Shown piece by piece: positions 28,264 to 36,426 of a DNA stretch of 49,008 nucleotides. A model generated the notes under the pieces. That model made no database searches and was not told the origin of the DNA. It was given only the letters and a program-made list of their open reading frames with translations. A program made the translations under genes and the position numbers. The DNA is from Actinomycetota bacterium (GTDB lineage: Bacteria > Actinomycetota > Acidimicrobiia > Acidimicrobiales > JAJPHE01): the NCBI GenBank assembly GCA_027315345.1, contig DAHUYE010000017.1, forward strand, positions 1 through 49,008. The letters are read 5' to 3'. The first letter of the stretch is position 1. Each line of letters starts with the position of its first letter.

Positions 28264-29144
28264 TCCGACCGGGCCCGTCCCCCCAGGCGGGCCTCGATGG
28301 TCGCCTCGGGGCTCAGGCCGAGTTGGGCCCATCGCCCGCTCGGTGTCCGCTCCAGCAGGGCGGCCGGCACCAGGCCGACCACCTCGGCCCGCTCGATTCG
28401 GGCCCCGAGTGCGACGGCCCGGTCGTAGACCTCGGCCGGCCCGGTCCGCAGCGGAGCGATCAGGTTGAACGACAGCTGGGCCCGGCCCCCCAGGTCGAAG
28501 CCCAGCGCCCGGACGTCCGGACCCCGCAGCTCCCCCGCCAGGGCCCGGGCCGTCTGCGCCGGCTGGCCGTCCAGCCACAGGTTGTAGGCCACCATGACAC
28601 CGCGGGCACCCACTGCCACCGCCCCGGCCCGGGGATGGGGCCGGTCCGGGCCGAAGGCCGGGGCCAGGTCTTTGAAGGCCCGGAGCCGGACCTCGGGCAG
28701 GCTGCGTTCGGGTCCGTAGAGGAAACACGGCAATTCGAGCTCCGCCGCCGCCCAGGCCGCGAAGCGGTTCCGGGCCCCCAGGGCCGCCGTCAGGTCGGGG
28801 CCGGTTCCTGACACCTCTGGACCGCATCCGGTCGGTCGGGACGCCCCATTCGCCCCCTCAGATATCCCCAGGGGCACGAAGGGGACCACGTCGATGACGC
28901 CCAAGCGGGGATGGACGCCGTCGTGGGTGGAGAGGTCCAGCTCGGATACGGCCAGGCGGGCCAGCCTCCGAACTGCCTCTTCAACCTCGGGCCCGGCCAG
29001 GGTGAAGACGCTGCGGTGATGGTCGGGATCGGACTGCACGTCGAGCAGCCCGGCGCCGGCTGCCACCGCCAGCCGGCCGAGGAGAGAAGAGTCCCGCCCC
29101 TCACTGAGGTTGGGGACGCACTCGAGCAACTGGTCCTGTGACAC
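28260..29144 (-). CDS. glutamate formiminotransferase (FtcD N-terminal type)
   Basis: Moves the formimino group from formiminoglutamate to THF in histidine breakdown. The 294-residue stand-alone formiminotransferase shows LECVPNLSEGRD, SDPDHHRSVFTLAG, STHDGVHPRLGVIDVVPFVPL, LPCFLYGPER, FGPDRPHPRAGAVAVGAR and RAQLSFNLI. No cyclodeaminase domain is fused. The GTG at 29144 has GGAGG 8 bases upstream, which fixes the start although an open frame extends further. No other histidine-degradation genes are nearby. Confidence 0.88.
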   Translation of the reverse strand: MSQDQLLECVPNLSEGRDSSLLGRLAVAAGAGLLDVQSDPDHHRSVFTLAGPEVEEAVRRLARLAVSELDLSTHDGVHPRLGVIDVVPFVPLGISEGANGASRPTGCGPEVSGTGPDLTAALGARNRFAAWAAAELELPCFLYGPERSLPEVRLRAFKDLAPAFGPDRPHPRAGAVAVGARGVMVAYNLWLDGQPAQTARALAGELRGPDVRALGFDLGGRAQLSFNLIAPLRTGPAEVYDRAVALGARIERAEVVGLVPAALLERTPSGRWAQLGLSPEATIEARLGGRARSD

Positions 29145-29174
29145 GCGTGCTACCTCCGCCTTTAACGTAGAAGG

Positions 29175-29651
29175 ATGCCGGGAGGCGCCGTCAGGGACCC
29201 GCTCATGGCCGGAGACGCGGAATGGCCCGACGCGCTGTCCCGAGCCCTGCAGTGCGACGCTCCGGGCGGCCGCCTCTGGTTCAGTGACCGGGGCGGGGCA
29301 GCGGCTCTGGCGGCGGCGGTGGGCCGGCGCACCCGCTGGCTGCGCCTCGGCCTGGTCATCCGGCCGGACCGGAGGGCGCTGACCGTGCTGGCCAAGCAAC
29401 TCACCGGTCTGGACGTCCTGCTCGACGGCCGGGTGGACGCGGCCGTGGGCCAGAGTGCGGGGGAGGCCGGAGCCGCCGAGGTGGCCGACGTCCTCCAGGA
29501 GCTGTCCTCGGGCCGGCCGCTGCACCGGAGCGGGCCCCTCGTTCTCTCCGCCGGGGCGCGCTGTCTTCCGCCGTCCCGCCAGCAGCCGTTGCCCGTATAC
29601 CGGGTGACCGCATCCGGTGCCGACTGGGTAGAGGTGGCGCCGGCCGGATGA
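29175..29651 (+). CDS. short luciferase-like (LLM) oxidoreductase relative, possibly degenerate
   Basis: A 158-residue frame divergent from ftcD. The stretch TRWLRLGLVIRPDRRALTVLAKQLTGLDVLLDGR resembles the LLM barrel pattern (lRLGtgv...R.P..lAk....LD.LS.GR), and the later LQELSSGRPLHRSGPLVLS...PLPVY resembles its following segment. Family members are 280-350 residues, so this would be an internally shortened relative lacking much of the flavin barrel. The ATG at 29175 sits on its own GAAGG; an ATG at 29205 is an alternative. Assignment is by pattern only. Confidence 0.45.
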   Translation: MPGGAVRDPLMAGDAEWPDALSRALQCDAPGGRLWFSDRGGAAALAAAVGRRTRWLRLGLVIRPDRRALTVLAKQLTGLDVLLDGRVDAAVGQSAGEAGAAEVADVLQELSSGRPLHRSGPLVLSAGARCLPPSRQQPLPVYRVTASGADWVEVAPAG

Positions 29652-29691
29652 GCCCGTGGGCCCCGGCCCAGCAGACCAGAACTTCGGCGGC

Positions 29692-29937
29692 CTAGGGCCG
29701 GCGGGCCAGGAGGGCCAGCCGGCGGCTGCGGGCAATCCGGCGGCGCTCCCGCTCCGAGGCGCCCCCCCAGACACCGTGGTCGATGTGGTTGGCCAAGGCG
29801 TATTCCAGGCACGGGCTGGCGACCGGGCAACCGGCGCAGATCCGCTGGGCCACCTCCACCCCCACGCCGTCGCTGGGGAAGAAGACGGACGGATGGATAT
29901 CCCGGCACTTGCCCCTGGCCATCCAGTCCGTGTCCAT
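29692..29937 (-). CDS. second WhiB-family regulator
   Basis: An 81-residue Wbl protein with ligands Cys11, 34, 37 and 43 (KCRD...ICAGCPVASPC), the turn GVWGGASERERR and a basic tail. The ATG has GAGGAGG 5 bases upstream. It is a second whiB within 1.7 kb of the first, on the opposite strand, and shares the LEYALAN-type helix with it, suggesting an old duplication. Divergent from the small gene at 30099 across about 160 bases. Confidence 0.93.
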   Translation of the reverse strand: MDTDWMARGKCRDIHPSVFFPSDGVGVEVAQRICAGCPVASPCLEYALANHIDHGVWGGASERERRRIARSRRLALLARRP

Positions 29938-30098
29938 CGCACCTCCTCGAAATCAACTTTGCCCTAATAACGTTCGGGACACTCGCCAGGTTTCCTCCGG
30001 TCGCCCCTAAAACGGACGGATCAGACGCGACCGTTGGGAGGCGCCCACCCGGCTCGGTAGGGTTGGGGTCCGCCCAATTTCCGCCCTGGAGGATCGTG

Positions 30099-30386
30099 AT
30101 GTCGGTAGCGCCCGAGGTGCAGGCTCCCCCCGAGCCGCCGCGCGGCCACGCCCGGGTCGTCTACCTGGGTCCGGTCGCTCCCCACTGGGAGGTCCACTCC
30201 GAGTTCGGGGACCGGGCCCTCATCGAGGAGTTCCGCCAGCGGGCGCTGGCCCGCCTGGTGTTGCTGCCACCCCATGACCCTCAGTTCCGGCGCAACCGGG
30301 AGCGGGTCGTCCGGGACGCCGAGAGGGAGAACATCGCCCTCGAGTGGGACCTGGGTCTGCCCGAGGAGGACTCGGCCACCGGCTGA
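30099..30386 (+). CDS. small conserved-looking hypothetical protein
   Basis: A 95-residue protein with ATG and GGAGG 6 bases upstream. A Pro-rich N-terminus is followed by ARVVYLGPVAPHWEVHSEFGD and a helix with RFRRNRERVVRDAERENI-like charge pattern. No family recognised. The strong ribosome site and good codon use argue for a real gene. It converges on the hypothetical gene at 30412. Confidence 0.6.
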   Translation: MSVAPEVQAPPEPPRGHARVVYLGPVAPHWEVHSEFGDRALIEEFRQRALARLVLLPPHDPQFRRNRERVVRDAERENIALEWDLGLPEEDSATG

Positions 30387-30411
30387 ATCCTCGGCCGGGC
30401 CGGCAGCGGGC

Positions 30412-30798
30412 TCAGTCGGCCCGGCGCCGCAGGCGCAGGACCTGGCGCCGTTCCGTCCGGGACGGCTTGCCCGAACCGATCACATCGTCATCGCCCCGCC
30501 GCCACTGGGGCTCGGCGTGGGTGACGCCCTCCAGCCCGGCGAAGAACCCCCCGCTCGCCTCCGTCCCTTCCTCCCGATCGACGACGGTGCCGGAGGGGTC
30601 GCTACGTAGGTCGGCGTACCAGGCGGGACCGGTGGGGCTTTCCACCAGCAACCCGGCCAACTCATCAGCGGCCATCCGGTGGGCTTCGGCCTCCCCGGCG
30701 TCGGCCCGAGGCGAGAGGCTGACCGCCAGCGGATCCTCTACCGTCGCTTCGGGCGCTTCGACTAGCAGGTCCCTCAGGTCGGGATGAAGGTCGGTCAC
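30412..30798 (-). CDS. hypothetical acidic protein
   Basis: A 128-residue protein from ATG, acidic for the first 100 residues and strongly basic in its last 20 (SRTERRQVLRLRRRAD). No membrane helix or recognised motif. It lies 64 bases downstream of the DUF2342-type gene on the same strand and may share its transcript. The charge split suggests a nucleic-acid or membrane-facing tail, but this is inference. Confidence 0.5.
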   Translation of the reverse strand: MTDLHPDLRDLLVEAPEATVEDPLAVSLSPRADAGEAEAHRMAADELAGLLVESPTGPAWYADLRSDPSGTVVDREEGTEASGGFFAGLEGVTHAEPQWRRGDDDVIGSGKPSRTERRQVLRLRRRAD

Positions 30799-30862
30799 GC
30801 TTAATGATCGGCGCTTTCGATCTCGACCTTTAGGGCCGACAGCCTCCAGCCGCCAGTGAATC

Positions 30863-32062
30863 TCAGTCGTCCCGGGGCAGGTCGATGCGTTCCAGCCACA
30901 GGCCGGGGGCGTCCAGTTCGCTAGGAGTCGGCAGGGCGTGGGAGTCCGTCCACAACCGGGACAGGGCGGTGTCCCCGGCCCGCTCCAGCACCCCGGACAC
31001 GAAGCTCGTGCCCCGGTCGTACTGGCCCTGGCCCAGGGCCAGGCCGAAGAGCCGTTCGACCATCCTCTCGCCCTGGCCGCGCTCGACCCGCCGGCGGCGC
31101 AGGGCCTCGGTCAAGGGGCCATAGGAGGAGATGAGCCGGCGGCCGGCCTGGTCGACCACGTGGTCGACGTACCCCTCGATGACGGCCACCAGGGCCTCGA
31201 GGCGGGGGAGGATGGCGCGCTGGGCCTCGGTCTGCATCTCCCCCAACAGGGCGGTGGGATCGCCCAGGACCGACTGGAGGGCCTCCGGGTCGGCGGGGTC
31301 CAGATCGGCCAGCCGGCCCTCCAGGTTGACGCCCCCCGGATCGAAGCCGGACATGTAGGCCAGGAGGAGTTCCTCCAAGGAGGCCCGGACGTGGGGACGT
31401 CCCAGAACGGCGTGATGGGCGACGTCGCTGATGCAGATCCACAGGCGCACCTCATCCGGGGGGAGGCCCCAATCCGAGGTGAAGGCGGTCACGTTGTCGG
31501 TCACGACCAGCAGCTCGTCCCCGACCGGACGGGGGATGGGCAGGTCGTACTGGCCGAGGGCCCGTTGAGCCACCGATCCGACCATCGACCCGCACTGCAT
31601 CCCCATGAAGGCGGACTGCAGGCCTGGAAGCAGCGGGCCGAGCATCTGGCCCAGGCCGGCCCCCATCTCGCCGCCGAGGCCCAGGTCATCGGGGAGGGTG
31701 GGTGTGTCGGTCGTGGCGGGGGGCTGCAGGGCGGCGGCCAGCGCTCCCAGCAGGGGCTTCCACGCCTCGAGCGTCTCCACCGCGAAACCCAGCCGGGTGA
31801 CCGGCCGGACCGTCACCGACCGGCCGGTGGCGGAAGTGGACATGCCCGTCACATGCGAGACGTTGAGATCGGCCACCCGGACCAATTCCTCCAGGCGGAT
31901 CCGCTCCAGAGGATCGACGTTGCCGGGATCGTTGCCTTCGGTGGCCGTCCACTGGGCGAACTGTGCCGCCATCTCCCAGTTGACCGGACCGGCGGTGGAG
32001 AGCATCCGTCCCAGTTGGGAGAAGATCATCTCGAAGGGATTGCCCCCGGGGGGCGTCGTCAT
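30863..32062 (-). CDS. zincin_2/DUF2342-type putative metalloprotease
   Basis: A 399-residue protein of the actinobacterial zinc-dependent family (DUF2342, also annotated as F420-biosynthesis-associated). Landmarks: the Gly-rich segment LGLGGEMGAGLGQMLGP, MQCGSMVGSVAQRALGQYDLPIP, the helix pair WICISDVAHHAVLGRPHVR and the putative metal site VIEGYVDHVVDQAG, with a downstream Glu. Cytoplasmic. Activity in this family is poorly documented. It is 18 bases downstream of the HtrA-like gene, likely in one transcript. Confidence 0.82.
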   Translation of the reverse strand: MTTPPGGNPFEMIFSQLGRMLSTAGPVNWEMAAQFAQWTATEGNDPGNVDPLERIRLEELVRVADLNVSHVTGMSTSATGRSVTVRPVTRLGFAVETLEAWKPLLGALAAALQPPATTDTPTLPDDLGLGGEMGAGLGQMLGPLLPGLQSAFMGMQCGSMVGSVAQRALGQYDLPIPRPVGDELLVVTDNVTAFTSDWGLPPDEVRLWICISDVAHHAVLGRPHVRASLEELLLAYMSGFDPGGVNLEGRLADLDPADPEALQSVLGDPTALLGEMQTEAQRAILPRLEALVAVIEGYVDHVVDQAGRRLISSYGPLTEALRRRRVERGQGERMVERLFGLALGQGQYDRGTSFVSGVLERAGDTALSRLWTDSHALPTPSELDAPGLWLERIDLPRDD

Positions 32063-32080
32063 GGGCGAATGCTAGGTCTG

Positions 32081-33388
32081 TCAGTGCCCGGTCAGATCAC
32101 CGAGGGTCACCTGGACCGGCCCGCCGGCCTGATCCCCGGCCAGCCCCACCGAGATGCGGGTCCCGGGTTGGCGGAGCTGAACCGCGGCCCAGAGGTCGTC
32201 CACGGTGGAGATCCGCTGCCCGTCGATGTCGGCGATGACATCCCCGTCGTTGAGCCCGGCCTGCTGGGCGGGGGAGCCGTCCTCGAGTTGCTCGATCTGG
32301 ACTCCGTCCCGCACGGCGGTGGCCCGCTCGACCCCGATCCAGCCGTGGGGCACGGCGCCGGTGGCCAAGAGGCTGTCCACGGCCTGGCGGGCGGTGGGCC
32401 CTGACACGGCCAGCACCGGCACGCCGTTCACACCCAGGGCGCCGGCCACCCCGATGAGCCGGCCGGCCTGATCGACCAGGGGGGCGCCCACCGCCCCGGC
32501 AGGCAGAGGCACATCTGACGACAGGGCGCCCAGCATCGGATTGCGGCCGGGCACGTCCGAGTTGGCCCAGGTGGATTCGATCTGGCCCAGATAGATCCGG
32601 TCGGGGGCGGTCAGGGCGCTTACTACCTGGTCGGAGGCCGGCAGGGTCCCGGCCACCGCTATCCCGGTCCAGGTGGTGGCCTCGACCCGGAGCACGCCGA
32701 CGTCGGTCACCGGGTCGGTGCCGACCACGGTGGCCATCAGCCGGTTCCCATAGGCGTCGATGACCGAGACCTCGTCGACCCCGTCCACCAGGCTGTCGGT
32801 CGTCAGTACCACCCCGGGAGTGGTCATCTCCACCCCGTAGCCGTCGAGAGAAGCGCCGCCCTTGTCCGCCTCGACCTGGACCAGCGAGAGGCGGGCACCG
32901 CGTGCACCGGCCGTCATGGTCGGGGACACCGACGCCATCTGGCCGGTTCGTCCCGGGCCGGCCGATGACGGTGCCGCCCCGGAGGCGAGCGAGGGCCGGT
33001 CCGGCTCCAGCCCCAGGGTCACCACAGTCGGGCCCACGTTGGTCTGCGGGGCGGCCTGCACCGGCGTCGCTGCCCCCGCCGATCCACCGGTCCCACCCGG
33101 TTGAGAGGCTCCGCTGGCCAGCGATGAACGGCCGCGGTCGGTTACGACCGAACCGCTCAGGAGCATGGCCCCAGCGGTCAGGCCGGCCCCGAGCAGGAGG
33201 CCGGTGGCCACGGCCAGGACGGGCCGGCCGAGACGCTGGCGCCGGGGCTCCCGGATCGGCCCGGCTCCAGGCGCGCCGTAGCCTCCGGTCCCGAGCTCGG
33301 ACGGGTGGCGCCAGAGCCGGTCATCAGGAGGCAGCAGAGGACGGGACCGGTCCTCCGGTTCGTCTCCCTCTTCGCCCAGGAGGGACAT
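32081..33388 (-). CDS. membrane-anchored HtrA-like protein with PDZ, lacking catalytic His and Ser
   Basis: A 435-residue protein with a cytoplasmic lead, one membrane helix (about 55-78), a long Ala/Gly/Ser linker, a trypsin-fold domain and a C-terminal PDZ domain (WIGVERATAVRDGVQI to RISVGLAG). In the protease domain the His motif TNxHVV reads TTDSLVDG, the Asp motif is kept (DPVTDVGVLRV) and the GNSGGPL serine motif reads GAVGAPLV. Two of three catalytic residues are therefore missing, so it should be a pseudo-protease, perhaps an extracytoplasmic peptide sensor or scaffold. Divergent from moaE. Confidence 0.85.
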   Translation of the reverse strand: MSLLGEEGDEPEDRSRPLLPPDDRLWRHPSELGTGGYGAPGAGPIREPRRQRLGRPVLAVATGLLLGAGLTAGAMLLSGSVVTDRGRSSLASGASQPGGTGGSAGAATPVQAAPQTNVGPTVVTLGLEPDRPSLASGAAPSSAGPGRTGQMASVSPTMTAGARGARLSLVQVEADKGGASLDGYGVEMTTPGVVLTTDSLVDGVDEVSVIDAYGNRLMATVVGTDPVTDVGVLRVEATTWTGIAVAGTLPASDQVVSALTAPDRIYLGQIESTWANSDVPGRNPMLGALSSDVPLPAGAVGAPLVDQAGRLIGVAGALGVNGVPVLAVSGPTARQAVDSLLATGAVPHGWIGVERATAVRDGVQIEQLEDGSPAQQAGLNDGDVIADIDGQRISTVDDLWAAVQLRQPGTRISVGLAGDQAGGPVQVTLGDLTGH

Positions 33389-33474
33389 ATCCGGAGGATA
33401 CCGACACGATCCGTCCCGGAGGCGTCGCCCGGCGCCCGAGGCGGCCGTGCGGTGCTGTCGTAGCATTGGCGCCC

Positions 33475-33960
33475 GTGAGCCGCGGCGAAGACAGCTGGAC
33501 CGGCCTGTCGGCCGAGCCGTTGCCGGTCCAAGAGGTCACGACCTGGGCGATACGGCCGGATTGTGGGGCGGTGGTGACCTTCCTGGGCACGGTGCGGGAT
33601 CACGCCGAGGGCCGACCCGGGGTGACCGAGCTGGAGTACGAGGCCTACGAGGAGCACGTGATCGGACGCCTCGACGCCATCATCGAGGAGGCCCGGAGCC
33701 GATGGGGCCTGGGCCGGGTCGCCCTCCTGCACCGGATAGGAAGGCTGGAACCGACCGACAGCGCCGTGGTGGTGGTCGTCAGCGCCCCCCACCGCGGGGC
33801 GGCCTTCGACGCCGCCCGGTTCTGCATCGACACCCTCAAGGCCACCGTGCCCATCTGGAAGGCGGAGGCCTGGGAGGGGGGCCGGGACTGGGGCCTGCAG
33901 TCCCAACCGGTGCAGCCGGCCGCCGAGCGCCTGGAGGCCCCCTCGGGAGGGGCCGGGTGA
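33475..33960 (+). CDS. moaE: molybdopterin synthase catalytic subunit
   Basis: Makes molybdopterin by adding two sulfurs to precursor Z with MoaD as donor. The 161 residues show VVTFLGTVRDHAEGR, LEYEAYEEHVIGRLD, LLHRIGRLEPTDSAVVVVVSAPHR, FDAARFCIDTLKATVPIWKAE with the conserved lysines and RDWGLQ. GTG start at 33475. No moaD or other cofactor genes are near. Its stop overlaps the next GTG (GTGA), so it is coupled to the small membrane protein that precedes mreB. Confidence 0.93.
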   Translation: MSRGEDSWTGLSAEPLPVQEVTTWAIRPDCGAVVTFLGTVRDHAEGRPGVTELEYEAYEEHVIGRLDAIIEEARSRWGLGRVALLHRIGRLEPTDSAVVVVVSAPHRGAAFDAARFCIDTLKATVPIWKAEAWEGGRDWGLQSQPVQPAAERLEAPSGGAG

Positions 33961-34133
33961 TCAACCTTCTCTACGTAGGTCTGGCGGTGGCTGTGACCGG
34001 GTTGGGCTCCCTCATCATGGTGCTGCGCAACCGGCGGCCCCGCTCCCTGCAGTCGGGGGTGGAGGAGTTCGCCCGGGAACTGCGGGCCCTGGCCCCGGAG
34101 CCCCCGCCCTCCACCCGCAGCCGGAGGAGGTGA
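33957..34133 (+). CDS. small single-helix membrane protein upstream of mreB
   Basis: A 58-residue protein from GTG overlapping the moaE stop. It has one membrane helix (2-23, INLLYVGLAVAVTGLGSLIMVL) and a basic cytoplasmic tail ending STRSRRR. Its TGA (34131-34133) lies 4 bases before the mreB CTG codon, and the mreB ribosome site is inside its last codons. No family recognised, but tight packing with mreB suggests a linked role. Confidence 0.7.
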   Translation: MINLLYVGLAVAVTGLGSLIMVLRNRRPRSLQSGVEEFARELRALAPEPPPSTRSRRR

Positions 34134-34140
34134 CCGGCTG
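34122..34140 (+). promoter_or_regulatory. ribosome site and CTG start codon of mreB
   Basis: GGAGGAGG at 34123-34130 is followed after 7 bases by CTG at 34138. No ATG, GTG or TTG occurs in this frame between the last upstream stop and this CTG. The next in-frame GTG (34183) has no such site and would delete the first phosphate loop of the actin fold. Confidence 0.75.
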
Positions 34141-35142
34141 CCCCGGGATCTGGCCATAGACCTAGGCACGGCCAACACCCTGGTGTACTCGCGCGGCCGG
34201 GGCATAGTCCTCAACGAACCGACGGTCATCGCTCTCAACTCTCGGACCCAGGATGTACTGGCCATGGGCCAGGAGGCCTGGCAGATGATCGGGCGCACGC
34301 CTGGCTACATCGTTGCCGTCCGGCCGTTGCGCAAGGGTGCCATCACCGACTTCGACATCACCCAGCGCATGATCCGTCTCCTGCTGGAGCGCTCGGGCGT
34401 GTCGCGCTTCAACCGTCCCCGGGTGCTCATCTGTGTCCCCTCGGCCATCACCGAGGTGGAGCAGCGGGCGGTGGAGGAGGCGGCCCGCCGGGCCGGAGCC
34501 GCGGCCGCCTACCTGATCGAACAGCCCATGGCGGCGGCCATCGGCGCCGGGCTGCCCATCAACGAGCCGTTGGGGAACATGGTGGTCGACATCGGCGGCG
34601 GCACCACCGAGACCGCCGTCATCTCCCTGGGCGGCATCGTCGCCCTCCAGGCCATCCGGGTGGGCAGCTTCGACATCGACGGTTCGATCCAGTCCTATGT
34701 CCGGCGCGAGTACGGGATCGCCATAGGCGAGCGAACGGCGGAGGAGATCAAAGTCGCCATCGGCTCCGCCTATCCGGTGGACGACTCCGTCAAGGCCGAG
34801 GTCCGGGGCCGGGACCTGATGACCGGACTGCCGAAGACGGTGATCCTGACCCCCGATGAGGTCCGGGCCGCCATCGAGGACCAGGTGGGAGCCATCGTCG
34901 ACTCGGTGGTCCGTTGCCTCGGGGACGCTCCGGCCGAACTGGCCCAGGACCTCATCACCGAGGGCATCCACCTGTCCGGAGGCGGGGGGCTCCTGGCCGG
35001 CCTGGACCAGCGTCTGGCCGAGGAGACATCCCTCCCGGTGAGGCGGGTCCAGACTCCGCTGGAATGCGTGGTGCTGGGAGCCGGAAAGTGCCTGGAGGCC
35101 TTCGACTCGCTGAAGGTCATGTTCATGGGGGCGGAGCGCTAG
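34138..35142 (+). CDS. mreB: rod shape-determining protein MreB
   Basis: Bacterial actin that positions wall synthesis at the membrane. From the CTG codon it reads (M)PRDLAIDLGTANTLVYSRGRG, giving the phosphate-1 loop DLGTANT; then FNRPRVLICVPSAITEVEQRAV, IEQPMAAAIGAGLPI, phosphate-2 loop MVVDIGGGTTETAVI, and the adenosine motif LSGGGGLLAGLDQRL. Length 334, the family norm. mreC, mreD, rodA and a PBP2 gene, usually adjacent, are absent from this window. Start argued from ribosome site and homology. Confidence 0.93.
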   Translation: MPRDLAIDLGTANTLVYSRGRGIVLNEPTVIALNSRTQDVLAMGQEAWQMIGRTPGYIVAVRPLRKGAITDFDITQRMIRLLLERSGVSRFNRPRVLICVPSAITEVEQRAVEEAARRAGAAAAYLIEQPMAAAIGAGLPINEPLGNMVVDIGGGTTETAVISLGGIVALQAIRVGSFDIDGSIQSYVRREYGIAIGERTAEEIKVAIGSAYPVDDSVKAEVRGRDLMTGLPKTVILTPDEVRAAIEDQVGAIVDSVVRCLGDAPAELAQDLITEGIHLSGGGGLLAGLDQRLAEETSLPVRRVQTPLECVVLGAGKCLEAFDSLKVMFMGAER

Positions 35143-35194
35143 TAGAGCGCTACGTCGCTAAGAGCGTTGACGGGCCGGACGGTAACGGGCCGGG

Positions 35195-35770
35195 TCAGGA
35201 CTCGCTGAGGTCCTCGGCCGCCTGGCGCACCTGCCAGTCGCGGTCTTCCCGGGCCCGCTCCAGGGCGGCATCCACCTCGGGTCCTTCGAAGGGAGCCAGG
35301 GCGATCACCGCCCGGCGCCTCACGGCGGGTCGGTCGGCGGTGGCGGCCAGGATGGCGGCCAGCCCATCGGGATGACCGATGGCCCCGAGGGCGGCCACGG
35401 CCGACTCCCGGCACAGCGGATCACTGTGTCCGCTCGCCATGGCGGCCAGGGCCGGCACCGCCGATGGGTCCCCGCGCTCGCCCAGAGCCCAGGCGGCCAT
35501 CTCGGCCACGGCTGCTTCATCCTCCAGCCGGGCCAGGAGCTCCGTTTCGGGATACCCGGCGGCCAGCTCACAGGCTCTCCGGCGGACACCCGGATGAGGG
35601 TCGCCCAGGGCTGTCTCCAAATCCGCCGGGCTCAGCTGGCCCATCCGCTCCAGGGCCCCGAGGGCCACGGACCGGACCTCGGGGTCGTCGTGGGTGAGGA
35701 AGGTCCGGGCCGCGTCCGCGTCGCGGCGGTGGCCGGCCGCCGCCGCCGCCCGCAGGGCATCCCCGGTCAA
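35195..35770 (-). CDS. HEAT-repeat protein
   Basis: A 191-residue all-helical protein of about five to six 30-residue HEAT/PBS-lyase-like units, each with the pattern D-P-x-V-R-x-x-A-x-x-A-L (for example DPEVRSVALGALERMG, DPLCRESAVAALGAIG, RPAVRRRAVIALAPFEG, DWQVRQAAEDL). Such scaffolds bind proteins. The start is taken as TTG at 35770 overlapping the TGA of the upstream gene (TTGA); no ATG or GTG fits. Convergent with mreB. Confidence 0.8.
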   Translation of the reverse strand: MTGDALRAAAAAGHRRDADAARTFLTHDDPEVRSVALGALERMGQLSPADLETALGDPHPGVRRRACELAAGYPETELLARLEDEAAVAEMAAWALGERGDPSAVPALAAMASGHSDPLCRESAVAALGAIGHPDGLAAILAATADRPAVRRRAVIALAPFEGPEVDAALERAREDRDWQVRQAAEDLSES

Positions 35771-36264
35771 CTGCCGGAGTGGCCGAAGAGGGCGACCAGA
35801 ACGAGCACGGCGGCACTGATGGTCAGGGCGGCGGCCACCCCGAGGACCGCGGCCAGGATCAGCAGCTTGGCCAGAGCCCGACCCCGGGACGGCGCCTCGA
35901 TGACGAGCCGGGGCGCCTCCGGGACGGAGGCGGCTCGAGCCGGGGCGACCGGTGCCATCTCGGTGGTGGCCGGCGGAGCGACCGGTGCCATCTCGGTGGC
36001 GGCCGGCGCCACCGGCGTCTCCCCGGAGGCCACCGGCGGGGTAGGCCCGGGGGTCGGCGGGACGGTCCCGGGCCCGGTCGGAACGGTGGCGGGAGCGAAC
36101 GGGTCCAGGTCCAACATCCAGTGCCACCAGTCCCCGGAGGGCCCCGGGTCCAGCCGGGTGAAGGGAAGCTCAGCGGACCCGTCAGGTTGTCCGGCCGCCG
36201 GGGGGGGCGGGGTGCCCGCGCCTTCGGCAGGTGGCTCCCCGCCGGTCTGGTCGGGGACGCTCAT
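35767..36264 (-). CDS. Pro/Ala-rich tail-anchored membrane protein
   Basis: A 165-residue protein. Residues 1-105 are Pro/Ala/Thr-rich and cytoplasmic by charge, with a WWHWMLDLDPFAP patch near 46-58 and a duplicated TEMAPVAPPAT element. A single membrane helix (about 132-158) ends the protein after the basic stretch SRGRALAKLL. No family recognised. It is coupled to the HEAT-repeat gene, and the pair may form a membrane-tethered scaffold. Confidence 0.65.
   Translation of the reverse strand: MSVPDQTGGEPPAEGAGTPPPPAAGQPDGSAELPFTRLDPGPSGDWWHWMLDLDPFAPATVPTGPGTVPPTPGPTPPVASGETPVAPAATEMAPVAPPATTEMAPVAPARAASVPEAPRLVIEAPSRGRALAKLLILAAVLGVAAALTISAAVLVLVALFGHSGS
35945..36010. repeat. two 33-base direct repeats within the Pro-rich gene
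   Basis: Two adjacent 33-base units starting GCGACCGGTGCCATCTCGGT differ at only a few bases in their ends and encode, on the minus strand, the repeated TEMAPVAPPA-type element. The frame is preserved. Confidence 0.8.
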
Positions 36265-36426
36265 CGGCTCGGGGCGAGACGAAAGCAGCCACCCGGCATG
36301 GCAGGCTGTAGCAGCCGGGTACCGATGGGCCGGCCGACTGCCGACTCACAGGAGAACTCAACCGCGTTGGACCCGATGAAACAGATGGTACCGGGCCGGT
36401 CCCGGTCCGCATGGGCTTCAAGGACG

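Noticed and set aside
29145-29942. Upstream extension of the formiminotransferase frame
   Set aside because: The family starts at xxLLECVPNLSEGRD, and the GTG at 29144 has a good ribosome site; the extension overlaps the second whiB.
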